From JAVJUV01 sp040220415 (lineage in GTDB: Bacteria; Pseudomonadota; Alphaproteobacteria; Rhodobacterales; Rhodobacteraceae): a stretch of 64,000 bases of DNA. Below the pieces are notes generated by a model. It was not told the DNA's origin. It searched no databases and worked only from the letters and a program-made list of their open reading frames with translations. Shown here piece after piece: positions 45,109 to 54,225 of the stretch. The first letter of the stretch is position 1, and each line of letters opens with the position of its first letter. The translations under genes and the position numbers were made by a program. The stretch covers positions 7,227 through 71,226 of the forward strand of contig JAVJUV010000116.1 in the NCBI GenBank assembly GCA_040220415.1, given 5' to 3'.

Positions 45109-46266
45109 ATGGTCACGGCACGGGATTACGGGTTCGGCACGCAAATCCGCAAGTCACCTTTCTTCGACGCCACGGTGCGCTGGGGCGCCCGGGATTTTTC
45201 GGTCTACAATCATATGTATATCCCACGCGATTTCGGGGATCCCGAACAGAACTTCCGGAACCTGGTGAACGCCGCTATCCTGTGCGACGTGGCCGTCGAG
45301 CGGCAGGTCGAGATCACCGGTCCAGACGCCGCCAGGTTCACCCAGATGCTGACGCCGCGGGATCTGTCCGGCATGGCCGTCGGACAGTGCAAGTACGTGC
45401 TGATCACCAATCCCGATGGCGGCATCCTGAACGATCCGATTGTCCTGCGCCTGGCCAGGGACCATTTCTGGCTTTCCCTGGCCGACAGCGACATCCTGCT
45501 GTGGACACAAGGTCTGGCCGTGCATTCGGGGCTGGATGTGACGATCCGCGAACCCGACGTGTCGCCGCTTCAGCTTCAGGGCCCGCAGTCGCAGCGCGTG
45601 ATGCAGTCGCTGTTCGGGGACGACATCGTGGACCTGCGCTATTTCCGGCTGCGCGAGGTCGATCTGGAGGGTATCCCGCTGGTCGTCTCGCGCACCGGGT
45701 GGTCGGGCGAACTGGGCTACGAAATCTACCTTCGCGACGGGACGCGCGGCGACGCGTTGTGGGAAAGGATCATGGCGGCGGGTGCGCCTTTCGGATTGCA
45801 GCCGGGCCACACCTCGACGATCCGCCGGATCGAAGCGGGCATGCTGTCCTATCGCGCCGACATGGACGCCGGGACCAACCCGTACGAGCTGGGACTGGGC
45901 CGGCTCGTCGATCTGGACACCGACGCCGACTTCGTCGGCAAGGCCGCCCTTGCCCGGATCAAAGACGAGGGCATAAGCCGCAAGCAGGTCGGGCTGGCGA
46001 TCGGCGGTGCGCCGCTGCGCGGACCGAACACCGTGTTCTGGACTGTCTGCAAGGACGGCGCGCCCATCGGCAAGGTAACGTCGGCCGTCCATTCACCGCG
46101 TCTGCGCCAGAACATCGCCCTGGCACTGATTTCGGCGGAACATGCGGTGCTGGGCGAAGATGTCGAGGTGATCATCGACAGCGATCCGGTGCGGGCCGAG
46201 ATCGTGAACCGTCCGTTTTTCGATCCCGGGAAGTCGCGCGCGCAGGGAACTTCGAGAGTGGCCTGA
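45109..46266 (+). CDS. DmdA-like folate-dependent demethylase (GcvT family)
   Basis: A 385-residue protein of the aminomethyltransferase (GcvT) family. The start at 45109 is chosen over upstream in-frame ATGs because GGGAGG lies 9 nt before it. It resembles DMSP demethylase DmdA in length and in motifs such as CDVAVERQVEITGPDA, MLTPRDLSGM, LLWTQGLA and EPDVSPLQLQGP, then RIEAGMLSYRADM. DmdA moves a methyl group from DMSP to tetrahydrofolate, giving methylmercaptopropionate. Assignment to DMSP itself is not certain; related paralogues act on other methylated compounds. Neighbours (IclR, methanethiol oxidase, acyl-CoA ligase) support a sulfur role. Confidence 0.7.
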   Translation: MVTARDYGFGTQIRKSPFFDATVRWGARDFSVYNHMYIPRDFGDPEQNFRNLVNAAILCDVAVERQVEITGPDAARFTQMLTPRDLSGMAVGQCKYVLITNPDGGILNDPIVLRLARDHFWLSLADSDILLWTQGLAVHSGLDVTIREPDVSPLQLQGPQSQRVMQSLFGDDIVDLRYFRLREVDLEGIPLVVSRTGWSGELGYEIYLRDGTRGDALWERIMAAGAPFGLQPGHTSTIRRIEAGMLSYRADMDAGTNPYELGLGRLVDLDTDADFVGKAALARIKDEGISRKQVGLAIGGAPLRGPNTVFWTVCKDGAPIGKVTSAVHSPRLRQNIALALISAEHAVLGEDVEVIIDSDPVRAEIVNRPFFDPGKSRAQGTSRVA

Positions 46267-46275
46267 GAGGGAACG

Positions 46276-47037
46276 TCAGGCCGACCTTGGTGCGCGCGCC
46301 GGCTCGCCCCAGGCCAGACCTGCGGCGATATCTCGGCCCATCCGGGCGATTTCCGGGCCGATCCTTGCCCGGAACGCGGGCGTGAAGACGCGCGTCGACC
46401 CGGTCGCGCCGATCGACATCGTGGCACCCGGGCCGGTTTCGCCCAGCGTCGCCGCGACCGAGCACATGCCGCGTTCTATCTCTTCGACGCATTCGGCGTA
46501 TCCGCGCTGTCGGATCACGGCCAGTTCCGCCTTCAGATCCGCCAGCCGCGTCAGTGTGAATTTGGTATAGGCCTTCAGCCGGCCTTCGAGGTTCTGCGAT
46601 GCGAGAAGGTCGGGCGAGAACGCGGCGACGGCCTTGGAGCAGGAACAGGCGTGAAGCGGGCGCTTGCCAAGCCCCGGATGCAGGAAGGACACCCCGGTAT
46701 CGGGGGTTTCCACATGGATGATCTCGACCGCCCTGCCCCGCAGCCGCGACAGGAAGAACGCCGCGCCGTGTTCGGTGGCCGCGCGTCTGAGGATGGGCGC
46801 GATGAGGTCCAGCAAGGCTCGATCCGACTGGTCGCCATGCGTGATACGCTTCAGCCGGGTGCCGATCGCGAACCGGCCCCGTGCCACGGGTTCGAGAAGG
46901 CCGGCGCCGACCAGATCCTGGACCAGGCGATACGCCGAGGGTTTCGGCAAAGCCGAGTGAGCGCAGATGTCGGCGACGGTGGCTTCGCCCTTCTGGCCGA
47001 CGATTTCGAGGATCAGCGTCAAGCGTTCGAGATGCAT
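46276..47037 (-). CDS. IclR-family transcriptional regulator
   Basis: A 253-residue regulator with an N-terminal winged HTH (ATVADICAHSALPKPSAYRLVQDL) and a C-terminal effector domain with PLHACSCSKAVAAF, RGYAECVEEIERGMCSVAA, the IclR pattern. It lies convergent to the DmdA-like gene and divergent from the methanethiol oxidase gene, so it most likely controls this cluster through the 74-nt A/T-rich gap at 47038-47111. Confidence 0.9.
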   Translation of the reverse strand: MHLERLTLILEIVGQKGEATVADICAHSALPKPSAYRLVQDLVGAGLLEPVARGRFAIGTRLKRITHGDQSDRALLDLIAPILRRAATEHGAAFFLSRLRGRAVEIIHVETPDTGVSFLHPGLGKRPLHACSCSKAVAAFSPDLLASQNLEGRLKAYTKFTLTRLADLKAELAVIRQRGYAECVEEIERGMCSVAATLGETGPGATMSIGATGSTRVFTPAFRARIGPEIARMGRDIAAGLAWGEPARAPRSA

Positions 47038-47111
47038 GAATTTCTCATATCTTGATAATCCGTTTTTTGTTATTCGGGAATCAACGAGGAATCAAGGGAG
47101 GGACCCCGGCC

Positions 47112-48467
47112 ATGGACGGAGCATGCTGCGGGCCGGGCTATGCAAGCCCGGCAGAGGCGATCAGGGCGCCTCGGGAAAAGTTGCTTTACACGATCGCGAT
47201 CTACACCGGGACCGGCATCCAGAAACCCGACTACCTGGCGACTGTGGACGCGGACCCTGACAGCCCGACCTATTCGCAGGTGATCCACCGCCTGGAAATG
47301 CCGGGGATCGGCGACGAGTTGCACCATATGGGCTGGAACGCCTGTTCGTCCTGCCACGACGACAACTCGATGTCGCGCAGGTATCTTCTGGTGCCGGGCG
47401 TCAGGTCGAACAACATACATGTCGTCGACACCGCGACCGACCCGCGCGCACCGCGACTGCACAAGGTGATCGACGGCGCCGAGATCAAGGCCAGGGCGGA
47501 CCTGTCCGGGCCGCATACGGTGCATTGCCTCGGCTCCGAGATCATCATCTCGTTCCTGGGCGACGCGAAAGGCGAGGCGCCGGGCGGCTATCTGCACCTG
47601 AACAAGGATTTCGAGATCGTCGGCCGCTGGGAAGCCTCGATGGGCGACATCCCCTTCGGCTATGATTTCTGGTACCAGCCGCGCCACAACGTGATGATCA
47701 GCTCGGAATGGGCGGCCCCCAACACCTTCATGCCGGGCTTCGATCTCGAAGAGGTCGGGCATCTGAAGTACGGCCGCCGGCTGCACATCTGGGATTTCAA
47801 GAAACGCACGCCGGTCGAGACCATGTATCTGGGCGAGGACGGGCTGATCCCGCTGGAGGTCAAGTTCCTGCACGACCCCGACAGCACCCACGGCTTTTGC
47901 GGCGCCGCGCTGTCCACCAACGTCATTCATTTCTGGAAGAACGGCGCTGGCAGTTGGGAATGGGAAAAGGTCGTCGACGTCGAGAACGAGCCGCATCCCG
48001 AATGGCCCATTCCGGTGCCGGGCGTGATGTCGGCGATCCTGGTGTCGATGGACGACAGGTATCTCTACCTCAACAACTGGCTGCACGGCGACATGCGCCA
48101 GTACGACATCACCGACCCGCACAACCCGAAACTGACCGGCCAGGTCTGGATGGGGGGACTTCTGGGCCGCGCGCCCGAGGTGAACGGCGTGAAGGTCGCG
48201 GGCGGACCGCAGATGTTCCAGCTCAGCCTCGACGGCAAGCGGCTTTACGTCACCACCTCGCTTTTCTCGACCTGGGACAACCAGTTCTACCCCGAGATCC
48301 GCACCCAGGGTGGCGTGATGCTCATGATCGACTGCGATGTCGAGAACGGCGGGATGAAGATCAACAAGGACTTCATCGTCGATTTCGGCAAGGAACCGAA
48401 CGGTCCCAGCCGCTGCCACGAAACCCGCTATCCCGGCGGCGATTGCACGAGCGATATCTGGCTGTGA
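47112..48467 (+). CDS. mtoX: Methanethiol oxidase (SBP56 family)
   Basis: A 451-residue selenium-binding-protein-56 family protein; bacterial members are methanethiol oxidases producing formaldehyde, H2S and H2O2. Family signatures: HHMGWNACSSCHDD (near residue 80), FGYDFWYQPRHNVMISSEW, DSTHGFCGAAL and a final CTSDIWL. No signal peptide, so a cytoplasmic form, whereas the well-studied Hyphomicrobium enzyme is periplasmic. The ATG at 47112 follows AGGGAGGGA. The next gene overlaps by 4 nt. The symbol is by family, not tested. Confidence 0.85.
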   Translation: MDGACCGPGYASPAEAIRAPREKLLYTIAIYTGTGIQKPDYLATVDADPDSPTYSQVIHRLEMPGIGDELHHMGWNACSSCHDDNSMSRRYLLVPGVRSNNIHVVDTATDPRAPRLHKVIDGAEIKARADLSGPHTVHCLGSEIIISFLGDAKGEAPGGYLHLNKDFEIVGRWEASMGDIPFGYDFWYQPRHNVMISSEWAAPNTFMPGFDLEEVGHLKYGRRLHIWDFKKRTPVETMYLGEDGLIPLEVKFLHDPDSTHGFCGAALSTNVIHFWKNGAGSWEWEKVVDVENEPHPEWPIPVPGVMSAILVSMDDRYLYLNNWLHGDMRQYDITDPHNPKLTGQVWMGGLLGRAPEVNGVKVAGGPQMFQLSLDGKRLYVTTSLFSTWDNQFYPEIRTQGGVMLMIDCDVENGGMKINKDFIVDFGKEPNGPSRCHETRYPGGDCTSDIWL

Positions 48468-48832
48468 CCGTGCGACGCGCCATAACGATCGCCAATCGCG
48501 GCGGTGCGACCTATGCCGTCGACCCGCGCCGCCCGCTTCTGGACACGCTGCGCGCCCAAGGGGTGGACCTGCCCTATGGCTGCAAGTACGGCGGCTGCAT
48601 CACCTGCGCCGCCAAACTGACGGCGGGCGAGGTCGATCAGCGCCGGCAGGTCGCGCTGAACAATCGCCAGATCTCGCGGGGCTACGTGCTGCTGTGCGTT
48701 GCGCGGCCGCTGACGGACTGCACCCTCGAGATCGGCGTGGAAAGTCACGACAGGCTTTATCGCAACCCGTTTCTCGATCCGCTGGAGCCGCACGAGCTGA
48801 AAGCCGATATCGCCACACCGAAGGAGCCCTGA
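48464..48832 (+). CDS. Plant-type [2Fe-2S] ferredoxin
   Basis: A 122-residue ferredoxin with the cluster motif C-x4-C-x2-C (GCKYGGCITCAAK) and the fourth cysteine in LLCVARP. The GTG start overlaps the stop of the methanethiol oxidase gene (GTGA), indicating close functional coupling. It could carry electrons to or from the neighbouring enzymes; SBP56 enzymes are not known to need one, which makes the link notable. Ends immediately before the CoA-binding gene. Confidence 0.85.
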   Translation: MTVRRAITIANRGGATYAVDPRRPLLDTLRAQGVDLPYGCKYGGCITCAAKLTAGEVDQRRQVALNNRQISRGYVLLCVARPLTDCTLEIGVESHDRLYRNPFLDPLEPHELKADIATPKEP

Positions 48833-49297
48833 ATGCCCGAAGCCGACATCGAACATCGGTACGATTATCCGCAAGAGTACCTGTCCGGGATCCTGCGTTC
48901 CGTCAAGACGATCGCCATGGTCGGCGCCAGTGCCGACAAGACCAAGTTCAGTTACGGCGTGCTGCGCGTCCTGCACGAGACGGGATACGACATGATCCCG
49001 GTCAATCCCAACCCGGCGGTGACCGAAATCCGCGGTATCCCGGTCGTCAATTCCCTGCGGGACATCGACCGCCCGGTCGACATGGTAGAGGTGTTCCGGC
49101 CGAAGGAAGAACTATATGGTATCGCAGAACAGGCCATCGAGATCGGGGCCAAGGTGCTGTGGGGCCAGATCGGCGTCTACGATGACCGCGCGGCAAAGCT
49201 GGCCGAGGATGCGGGGCTGAAGGTGGTGATGGATCGATGCCCGAAGATCGAGTTGTTCCGCCCGTTCTGGAAGCCGCGGCTGGACCTGGCGATCTGA
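48833..49297 (+). CDS. CoA-binding (YccU-like) protein
   Basis: A 154-residue Rossmann-fold protein of the YccU-like CoA-binding family: TIAMVGASADKTKFSYGVLRVLHETGYDMIPVNPN and VDMVEVFRPKEEL, then VLWGQIGVYDDRAAKLAEDAGLKVVMDRCPKIE with the conserved cysteine. Such proteins bind CoA; their biological role is mostly unknown. Its ATG directly follows the ferredoxin stop, so it is in the same operon. Confidence 0.88.
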   Translation: MPEADIEHRYDYPQEYLSGILRSVKTIAMVGASADKTKFSYGVLRVLHETGYDMIPVNPNPAVTEIRGIPVVNSLRDIDRPVDMVEVFRPKEELYGIAEQAIEIGAKVLWGQIGVYDDRAAKLAEDAGLKVVMDRCPKIELFRPFWKPRLDLAI

Positions 49298-49453
49298 GGG
49301 GAAAGTGGCAGGGATGCCCGGTCTGGTGCGGTCATGGCTTGCGCAGGTGCCGGTCGAAACCGCAATCTGGCAAACAAGCGCCATCCGGGCCACGTTGTGA
49401 AGGAATCGCGCGTGTTCGCCGCGGGCGCGCCTGGACAGAAGGGACCACTGCCG

Positions 49454-50272
49454 ATGGCCTACGAAGGAGACACATCCCCGTCCGATCTGGTCGGACGCGT
49501 CGATGATGGCGGGATTGCCGTTCTTACACTGAACGCGCCGCGTTCGATCAACGCTCTGTCCCAGGCGATGATGACGGCGCTGTCGGACAGGCTGGACGAG
49601 ATCGCGCAGGATCGTTCGGTCAAGGCGGTTGTCCTGCGCGGCGCGGGTGATCATTTCTGCGCCGGTCACAACCTGAAGGAAATGTCAGAACGCAGGTCCG
49701 ACCCGGACGGCGGCTATCAGTACTTCCTGGACCTTTTCGCCACCTGCTCGGCGATGATGCTGCGCGTGGTGCGCCTGCCGCAACCGGTGATCGCCGAGGT
49801 CAGGGGGATCGCGACCGCCGCCGGATGCCAGCTTGTCGCCTCGTGCGATCTGGCGGTCGCGTCCGAGGACGCGCGCTTCGCCACGTCCGGCGTCAATATC
49901 GGGCTGTTCTGCTCGACCCCGATGGTCGCCCTGTCGCGCAACGTGCCGCGCAAGTTCGCGATGGAGATGCTGCTTCTGGGCGAGTTTCTTCCCGCGAGCC
50001 GCGTGGCCGAGATCGGTCTGATCAACCGGGTCGTGGCCCTGGAGACGCTCGGGGCCGCGTCGATGGAGATGGCCCGGACCATCGCCGAAAAATCCCCCGT
50101 CGCGATCAAGACCGGAAAACGCGCCTTCTACGAGCAGGCCGAAATGCCGCTGGACGAAGCCTATGCCTATGCCGGACGCGTGATGGCCGGGAACATGATG
50201 GCCCGCGATACCGAAGCCGGCATTCGCGCCTTCACCCGCAAGGAACCCATGCCCGACTGGACCGGCGAATGA
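49454..50272 (+). CDS. Crotonase-fold protein lacking both catalytic glutamates
   Basis: A 272-residue enoyl-CoA hydratase/isomerase superfamily protein. The start at 49454 (MAYEGD) follows AAGGGA; longer upstream frames are less likely. The oxyanion loop DHFCAGHNLKEM is present. However, where crotonase has GCEL and QPE with the two catalytic glutamates, this has GCQL and TSG, so neither glutamate is there. This resembles the ECHDC3-like branch. Hydration of an enoyl-CoA, as in DmdD, is therefore unlikely; another CoA-ester reaction is possible. It overlaps the ligase gene by ATGA. Confidence 0.85.
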   Translation: MAYEGDTSPSDLVGRVDDGGIAVLTLNAPRSINALSQAMMTALSDRLDEIAQDRSVKAVVLRGAGDHFCAGHNLKEMSERRSDPDGGYQYFLDLFATCSAMMLRVVRLPQPVIAEVRGIATAAGCQLVASCDLAVASEDARFATSGVNIGLFCSTPMVALSRNVPRKFAMEMLLLGEFLPASRVAEIGLINRVVALETLGAASMEMARTIAEKSPVAIKTGKRAFYEQAEMPLDEAYAYAGRVMAGNMMARDTEAGIRAFTRKEPMPDWTGE

Positions 50273-51900
50273 TTTACGATGGACCGGAACTGGCGCGCCG
50301 CACCGCCAACCATGCCGCACTGTCGCCCGTCTCGATCCTGAAACGGGCCGAACGCGTCCACCCCGAACTGCCTGCCCAGATCCACGGGTCGATCAGGCGA
50401 AACTGGGGCGAGGTCGCGGATCGGTGCAAGCGGCTGGCGTCGGCCCTGCGCAAGCGCGGCGTCGGCAAGGGCGACACCGTGGCGCTGATCGCACCGAACA
50501 TTCCCGAGGCGCTGGAATGCGCGCTGGCCGTGCCGATGCTGGGCGCGGTGCTGAACGCCAATAACGTGCGGCTGGATGCCGGCACCATCGCCTATATCCT
50601 CGACCACGGCGAGGCCAGGGTGCTGCTGGTCGACACCGAGTATTCTGCCATGGCCGCCGAAGCGGTCGCCAAATCCGGGCGCGATCTGCTGATCGTCGAC
50701 ATCGAAGACACGCAAGGCCCCGGCGGCGACAGGATCGGTGCTCTGACTTACGATGCGTTGCTGGCCGAGGGCGACGCGGACTTTGCCTACAGGTTGCCGG
50801 ACGACGAATGGGACGCGCTGGCGCTGAACTACACGTCCGGCACGACCGGGCGCCCCAAGGGCGTCGTCTATTCCCATCGCGGCGCCTGGACCAACGCGGT
50901 GAACAACGTGGTCACTTGGGAGATGCCGCATTTCCCCGTCTATCTCTGGACGTTGCCGCTGTTTCACTGCAACGGCTGGTGCTTTCCCTGGACGATCACC
51001 CTGCTTTCGGGGTGCCATGTGTTCCTGCGCGCACCGCGGGCCGACGCGATCTACGACGCCTTCGCCGATCACGGTGTGACGCACCTGTGCGGGGCACCCA
51101 TCATCATGTCGATGATCGCGGCAGCATCACCGCAGGAAAGGCGCGATTTCCCGCAGAAGATCAAGATGATGACCGCCGCCGCGCCGCCGCCTGCCCCGGT
51201 GATCGCCAGCATGGAGGAGATGGGGATCTCCGTTACCCATGTCTACGGGCTGACCGAGGTGTACGGTCCTGCTGTCGTCTGCGCCGAGAAGCCCGGCTGG
51301 GATGCGTTGCCGCTGCAAGAGCGGGCGGGTCTGAAGGCCCGCCAGGGCGTCGCCTATGAGCTTCAGGAAGACGTCCTCGTTCTGGATCCCGAGACCGGGC
51401 GTCCGGTGCCCTGGGACGGCGAGACACAGGGCGAAATCGTGTTTCGCGGCAACATCGTCATGAAAGGCTATCTGAAGCAGGTCGAAGAGACGGCAAAGTC
51501 CTTCAGGGACGGCTGGTTCTGGTCCGGAGACCTGGCCGTCCAACACCCCGACGGGTATATCGAGATCCGCGACCGCGCCAAGGACATCATCATCTCGGGC
51601 GGCGAGAACATTTCGTCCATCGAAGTGGAAAAGGCGATCCACACGCATCCCGCGGTCAGCATGGTCGCCGTGGTGGCCATGCCCGACGAGAAATGGGGAG
51701 AGGTGCCCTGCGCCTTCGTCGAGCTTGCAAGCGGCGCCAGCGCCACCGAAGAAGAGCTTCTGGCGCATGCCCGGGCACGCCTTGCGGGTTTCCAGCGCCC
51801 CAAGAAGGTGGTCTTTTGTGAACTTCCCAAGACAACGACCGGGAAAGTAAGGAAAAACGAACTGCGCGACCGGGCAAGATCCGATACTGAAATGGACTGA
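50269..51900 (+). CDS. DmdB-like acyl-CoA ligase
   Basis: A 543-residue AMP-forming acyl-CoA synthetase, matching the length of DmdB (methylmercaptopropionate-CoA ligase, about 540). Motifs: NYTSGTTGRPKGVVYSHRGA, HVYGLTEVYGPA, WFWSGDLAVQHPDGYIEIRDRAKDIIISGGENISSIEVE and PKTTTGKVRKNELR. It overlaps the preceding crotonase-fold gene by 4 nt. In a demethylation cluster it could activate methylmercaptopropionate; sequence alone does not exclude other short or medium-chain acids. Confidence 0.75.
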   Translation: MIYDGPELARRTANHAALSPVSILKRAERVHPELPAQIHGSIRRNWGEVADRCKRLASALRKRGVGKGDTVALIAPNIPEALECALAVPMLGAVLNANNVRLDAGTIAYILDHGEARVLLVDTEYSAMAAEAVAKSGRDLLIVDIEDTQGPGGDRIGALTYDALLAEGDADFAYRLPDDEWDALALNYTSGTTGRPKGVVYSHRGAWTNAVNNVVTWEMPHFPVYLWTLPLFHCNGWCFPWTITLLSGCHVFLRAPRADAIYDAFADHGVTHLCGAPIIMSMIAAASPQERRDFPQKIKMMTAAAPPPAPVIASMEEMGISVTHVYGLTEVYGPAVVCAEKPGWDALPLQERAGLKARQGVAYELQEDVLVLDPETGRPVPWDGETQGEIVFRGNIVMKGYLKQVEETAKSFRDGWFWSGDLAVQHPDGYIEIRDRAKDIIISGGENISSIEVEKAIHTHPAVSMVAVVAMPDEKWGEVPCAFVELASGASATEEELLAHARARLAGFQRPKKVVFCELPKTTTGKVRKNELRDRARSDTEMD

Positions 51901-51970
51901 GGCCGTCGGCGCCCTGGCGCCGACGATGCGTTCACGACACGGTCGCGAATGCGCCCTCGGCGTCTCGGGT

Positions 51971-52990
51971 TCAGGAGTTTTCGGGCTCCGGTTTCGCGAC
52001 GACCACGCAGCATCCGCCCGGCTTGACGGCGCCCGGGTGGCGGTGACCGAACACGACCCCGTCGCACGCGGCGGTCAAAACGCGCGGCGGCGCCAGCATG
52101 TCGGCAAGATCGTGAATCCGGCCGACGCTGTCGCCTGCCCGAACGGATGCGCCCAGTTCGTGCAGCGGCTCGAACACGCCGTGCACCGGACTTAGCAGAT
52201 GGGCGTCGTCACCCAGGACGAGCATATTGGCAGGCGCCGTGCGTGGTTGCCCGAAACGGGCAGGCAATACGCCGAGATGCGCAAGCACGTTGCGCACACC
52301 CCGCCGGCAGAGTTCAACGGCGTCGATCGAGACGGTCCCTGCCCCGGCCATCTCGGTGCCCACGACCGTCAGCCCGGCCCGAACCGCGGCGGCTGTCGCT
52401 GTTCGCGGATCGCCGCGATTGTCGATGGCAACCACGTTGTCGGTACCAAAGGCAGCAGCCGCGGCGCGGTTGAGCGCCGTGTGCTCGGGATCCGGCGCCG
52501 CCTCGAGGATGGCGCTTGGCAGAATGTCCAGCGACGAGCCCCCGGAATGCAGGTCGAGGAAGGCATCGGCCATCGGGAACAGCACATCGTTCACATAGGC
52601 CACGATCTGGTCGGTCGCAGTTCCCAGGGGATCGCCGGGGAAGCAACGGTTCATGTTCTTGCCGTCCAGAGGCGACGTGCGCCGGGCGGCGGCCACGGCG
52701 GGCCAGTTTATCGCGGGCAGAACGATCAGCCGTCCCTGCACCTCGCCGGGATCCAGGTCTCGGACCAGTTCGCACAGCGTGATGGGTCCCTCCCACTCGT
52801 CCCCGTGGTTGCCGCCCTCAAGCAAGACGGTCGGGCCTGAGCCGTTGGCGATCACGGCGACGGGAATCGGCACGACGCCCCATGCATCGTCATGCTCGGA
52901 CTGCGGCAGATTCAGGTGGCCTACCTGCTTGCCGGAAGCGTCGAAATCCACCGTGGGCCGGATCGTGCCCTGGGGCCTGTCCCGCTGCAT
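51971..52990 (-). CDS. Succinylglutamate desuccinylase/aspartoacylase family deacylase (DoeB-like)
   Basis: A 339-residue zinc carboxypeptidase-like deacylase. Zinc ligands are visible in GGNHGDE and in LDLHSGG; NMNRCFPGDPLG gives the substrate-arginine region. The overall form matches DoeB, which deacetylates acetyl-diaminobutyrate in ectoine breakdown, but other N-acyl substrates are possible and no ectoine gene is nearby. The ATG at 52990 is used. It diverges from the tctC gene across a gap containing a 21-bp palindrome. Confidence 0.8.
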   Translation of the reverse strand: MQRDRPQGTIRPTVDFDASGKQVGHLNLPQSEHDDAWGVVPIPVAVIANGSGPTVLLEGGNHGDEWEGPITLCELVRDLDPGEVQGRLIVLPAINWPAVAAARRTSPLDGKNMNRCFPGDPLGTATDQIVAYVNDVLFPMADAFLDLHSGGSSLDILPSAILEAAPDPEHTALNRAAAAAFGTDNVVAIDNRGDPRTATAAAVRAGLTVVGTEMAGAGTVSIDAVELCRRGVRNVLAHLGVLPARFGQPRTAPANMLVLGDDAHLLSPVHGVFEPLHELGASVRAGDSVGRIHDLADMLAPPRVLTAACDGVVFGHRHPGAVKPGGCCVVVAKPEPENS

Positions 52991-53073
52991 TGCCGCCTCC
53001 GTTCTAGCAGTTCGGCACACCCGGGAAACTCGATCACGGACATGCGGTCAGATCTATGCAAACGCCTGATTTC

Positions 53074-53094
53074 ATGTTATGTACTCGATAACAT
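53074..53094. promoter_or_regulatory. Perfect inverted repeat, probable operator
   Basis: ATGTTAT-N7-ATAACAT, arms perfectly complementary with a 7-nt spacer, sits in the divergent gap between the deacylase and tctC genes. The LacI-family regulator encoded three genes downstream is the most obvious binding partner. Confidence 0.6.
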
Positions 53095-53214
53095 AAACAG
53101 GGACGACCTGACAAGAAGCCAAGGAGAAGCGCCTGACCCGCCCTTCTTGAAGCCCGTCGGACGACCCTGACAGAACGACCGAAAACGGCGTAACTGGACC
53201 ACAGGGAGAAGATC

Positions 53215-54159
53215 ATGATGGCATTGAAAAGGATGGCCGGTTTGGCCTTGGCTGCCGCGATTTCGGTGGGGCCTGCCGCTGCGCAGGAATACCCCTCGGA
53301 ACCGATCAGCATCGTCGTGCCGGCCGGCGCGGGCGGCGGCACGGACGTGTTGGTGCGCACGCTGCAACCGAAGCTCGAGGAAAGGCTTGGCAACAGCATC
53401 GTGGTGGTGAACGTGCCGGGAAGCGGCTCGGTCGGCGGCAGCCGCAGGGTCTACGAGGCCGAGCCCGACGGCTACACGGTGCTTGCCAACCACGTCACAC
53501 TGCTTACCGCGATGGCGCTGAACAAGGCCGACTTCCGGCACACGGATTTCGAACTCGCCGCAACGGCGGTGGAGATCCCCCTGGTCGTGGTCGTGCCGGC
53601 AAGCTCGCCCGTCAACAGTCTCGACGAACTCATGGAAGCCGCGCGCGGCAGCGATCCGGTGATCGCGGGCGTGAACCTGGGCGCCGTGAACCATTTCTCG
53701 ATGTTGATGATCGAAGCGCAGGGCGATGGCGCCGCATTCCGCTATGTGCAGACCGGCGGCGGTGCGGCCACGACGGCTGCGCTGCTGGGAGAGCAGATCG
53801 CGGTCGGCGTCCTGGCCGGTTCCGAAGCGCTGCCGATCACGGAATCGGGTGAAGTGCGGGTAATCGCGGCCCTGGGCGGCGACCGTATTCCGTATTTTCC
53901 GGACGTGCCCACCGCGACCGAGCAGGGCTACCCCATGAACATGGGCGTCGAGTACATGTGGCTGATGCCGGCCGGCACTCCCGCCGACCGGGTCGCGGTG
54001 TTTCAGGATGCCCTGGGCGACGTCATGGCGGACGAGGAGATCATCTCCACCCTGACCGAGCGCGGGATGATCCCCAGCTTCCAGGCCGGCGCCGAGGCCG
54101 CTCCGGAAGTGGCCGAGCTGTACAGCGTGATCGAGGGCGTGGCCGCGACGCTCGAATGA
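53215..54159 (+). CDS. TctC-type tricarboxylate-family binding protein
   Basis: A 314-residue periplasmic binding protein of the tripartite tricarboxylate transporter family, with a signal peptide ending AAAQEYPSEP. Typical motifs: ISIVVPAGAGGGTDVLVR and NVPGSGSVGG. It binds an organic acid and hands it to the TctA/TctB membrane proteins encoded next. The ATG follows GGGAGAAG; the second codon is also ATG. Confidence 0.9.
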   Translation: MMALKRMAGLALAAAISVGPAAAQEYPSEPISIVVPAGAGGGTDVLVRTLQPKLEERLGNSIVVVNVPGSGSVGGSRRVYEAEPDGYTVLANHVTLLTAMALNKADFRHTDFELAATAVEIPLVVVVPASSPVNSLDELMEAARGSDPVIAGVNLGAVNHFSMLMIEAQGDGAAFRYVQTGGGAATTAALLGEQIAVGVLAGSEALPITESGEVRVIAALGGDRIPYFPDVPTATEQGYPMNMGVEYMWLMPAGTPADRVAVFQDALGDVMADEEIISTLTERGMIPSFQAGAEAAPEVAELYSVIEGVAATLE

Positions 54160-54225
54160 TGCTTCTTCCTCCGGCCGGGCCTGGCCTGCGCCGGAGGAGA
54201 CCACTCTGCTGGAATCGCGCGCATT

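Noticed and set aside
47038..47111. A defined IclR operator in the gap
   Set aside because: The gap is A/T-rich with loose CCG...CGG symmetry, but no repeat was clean enough to call.
49454..50272. Calling the crotonase-fold gene dmdD
   Set aside because: Both hydratase glutamates are missing, so a name implying methylthioacryloyl-CoA hydration is not justified.
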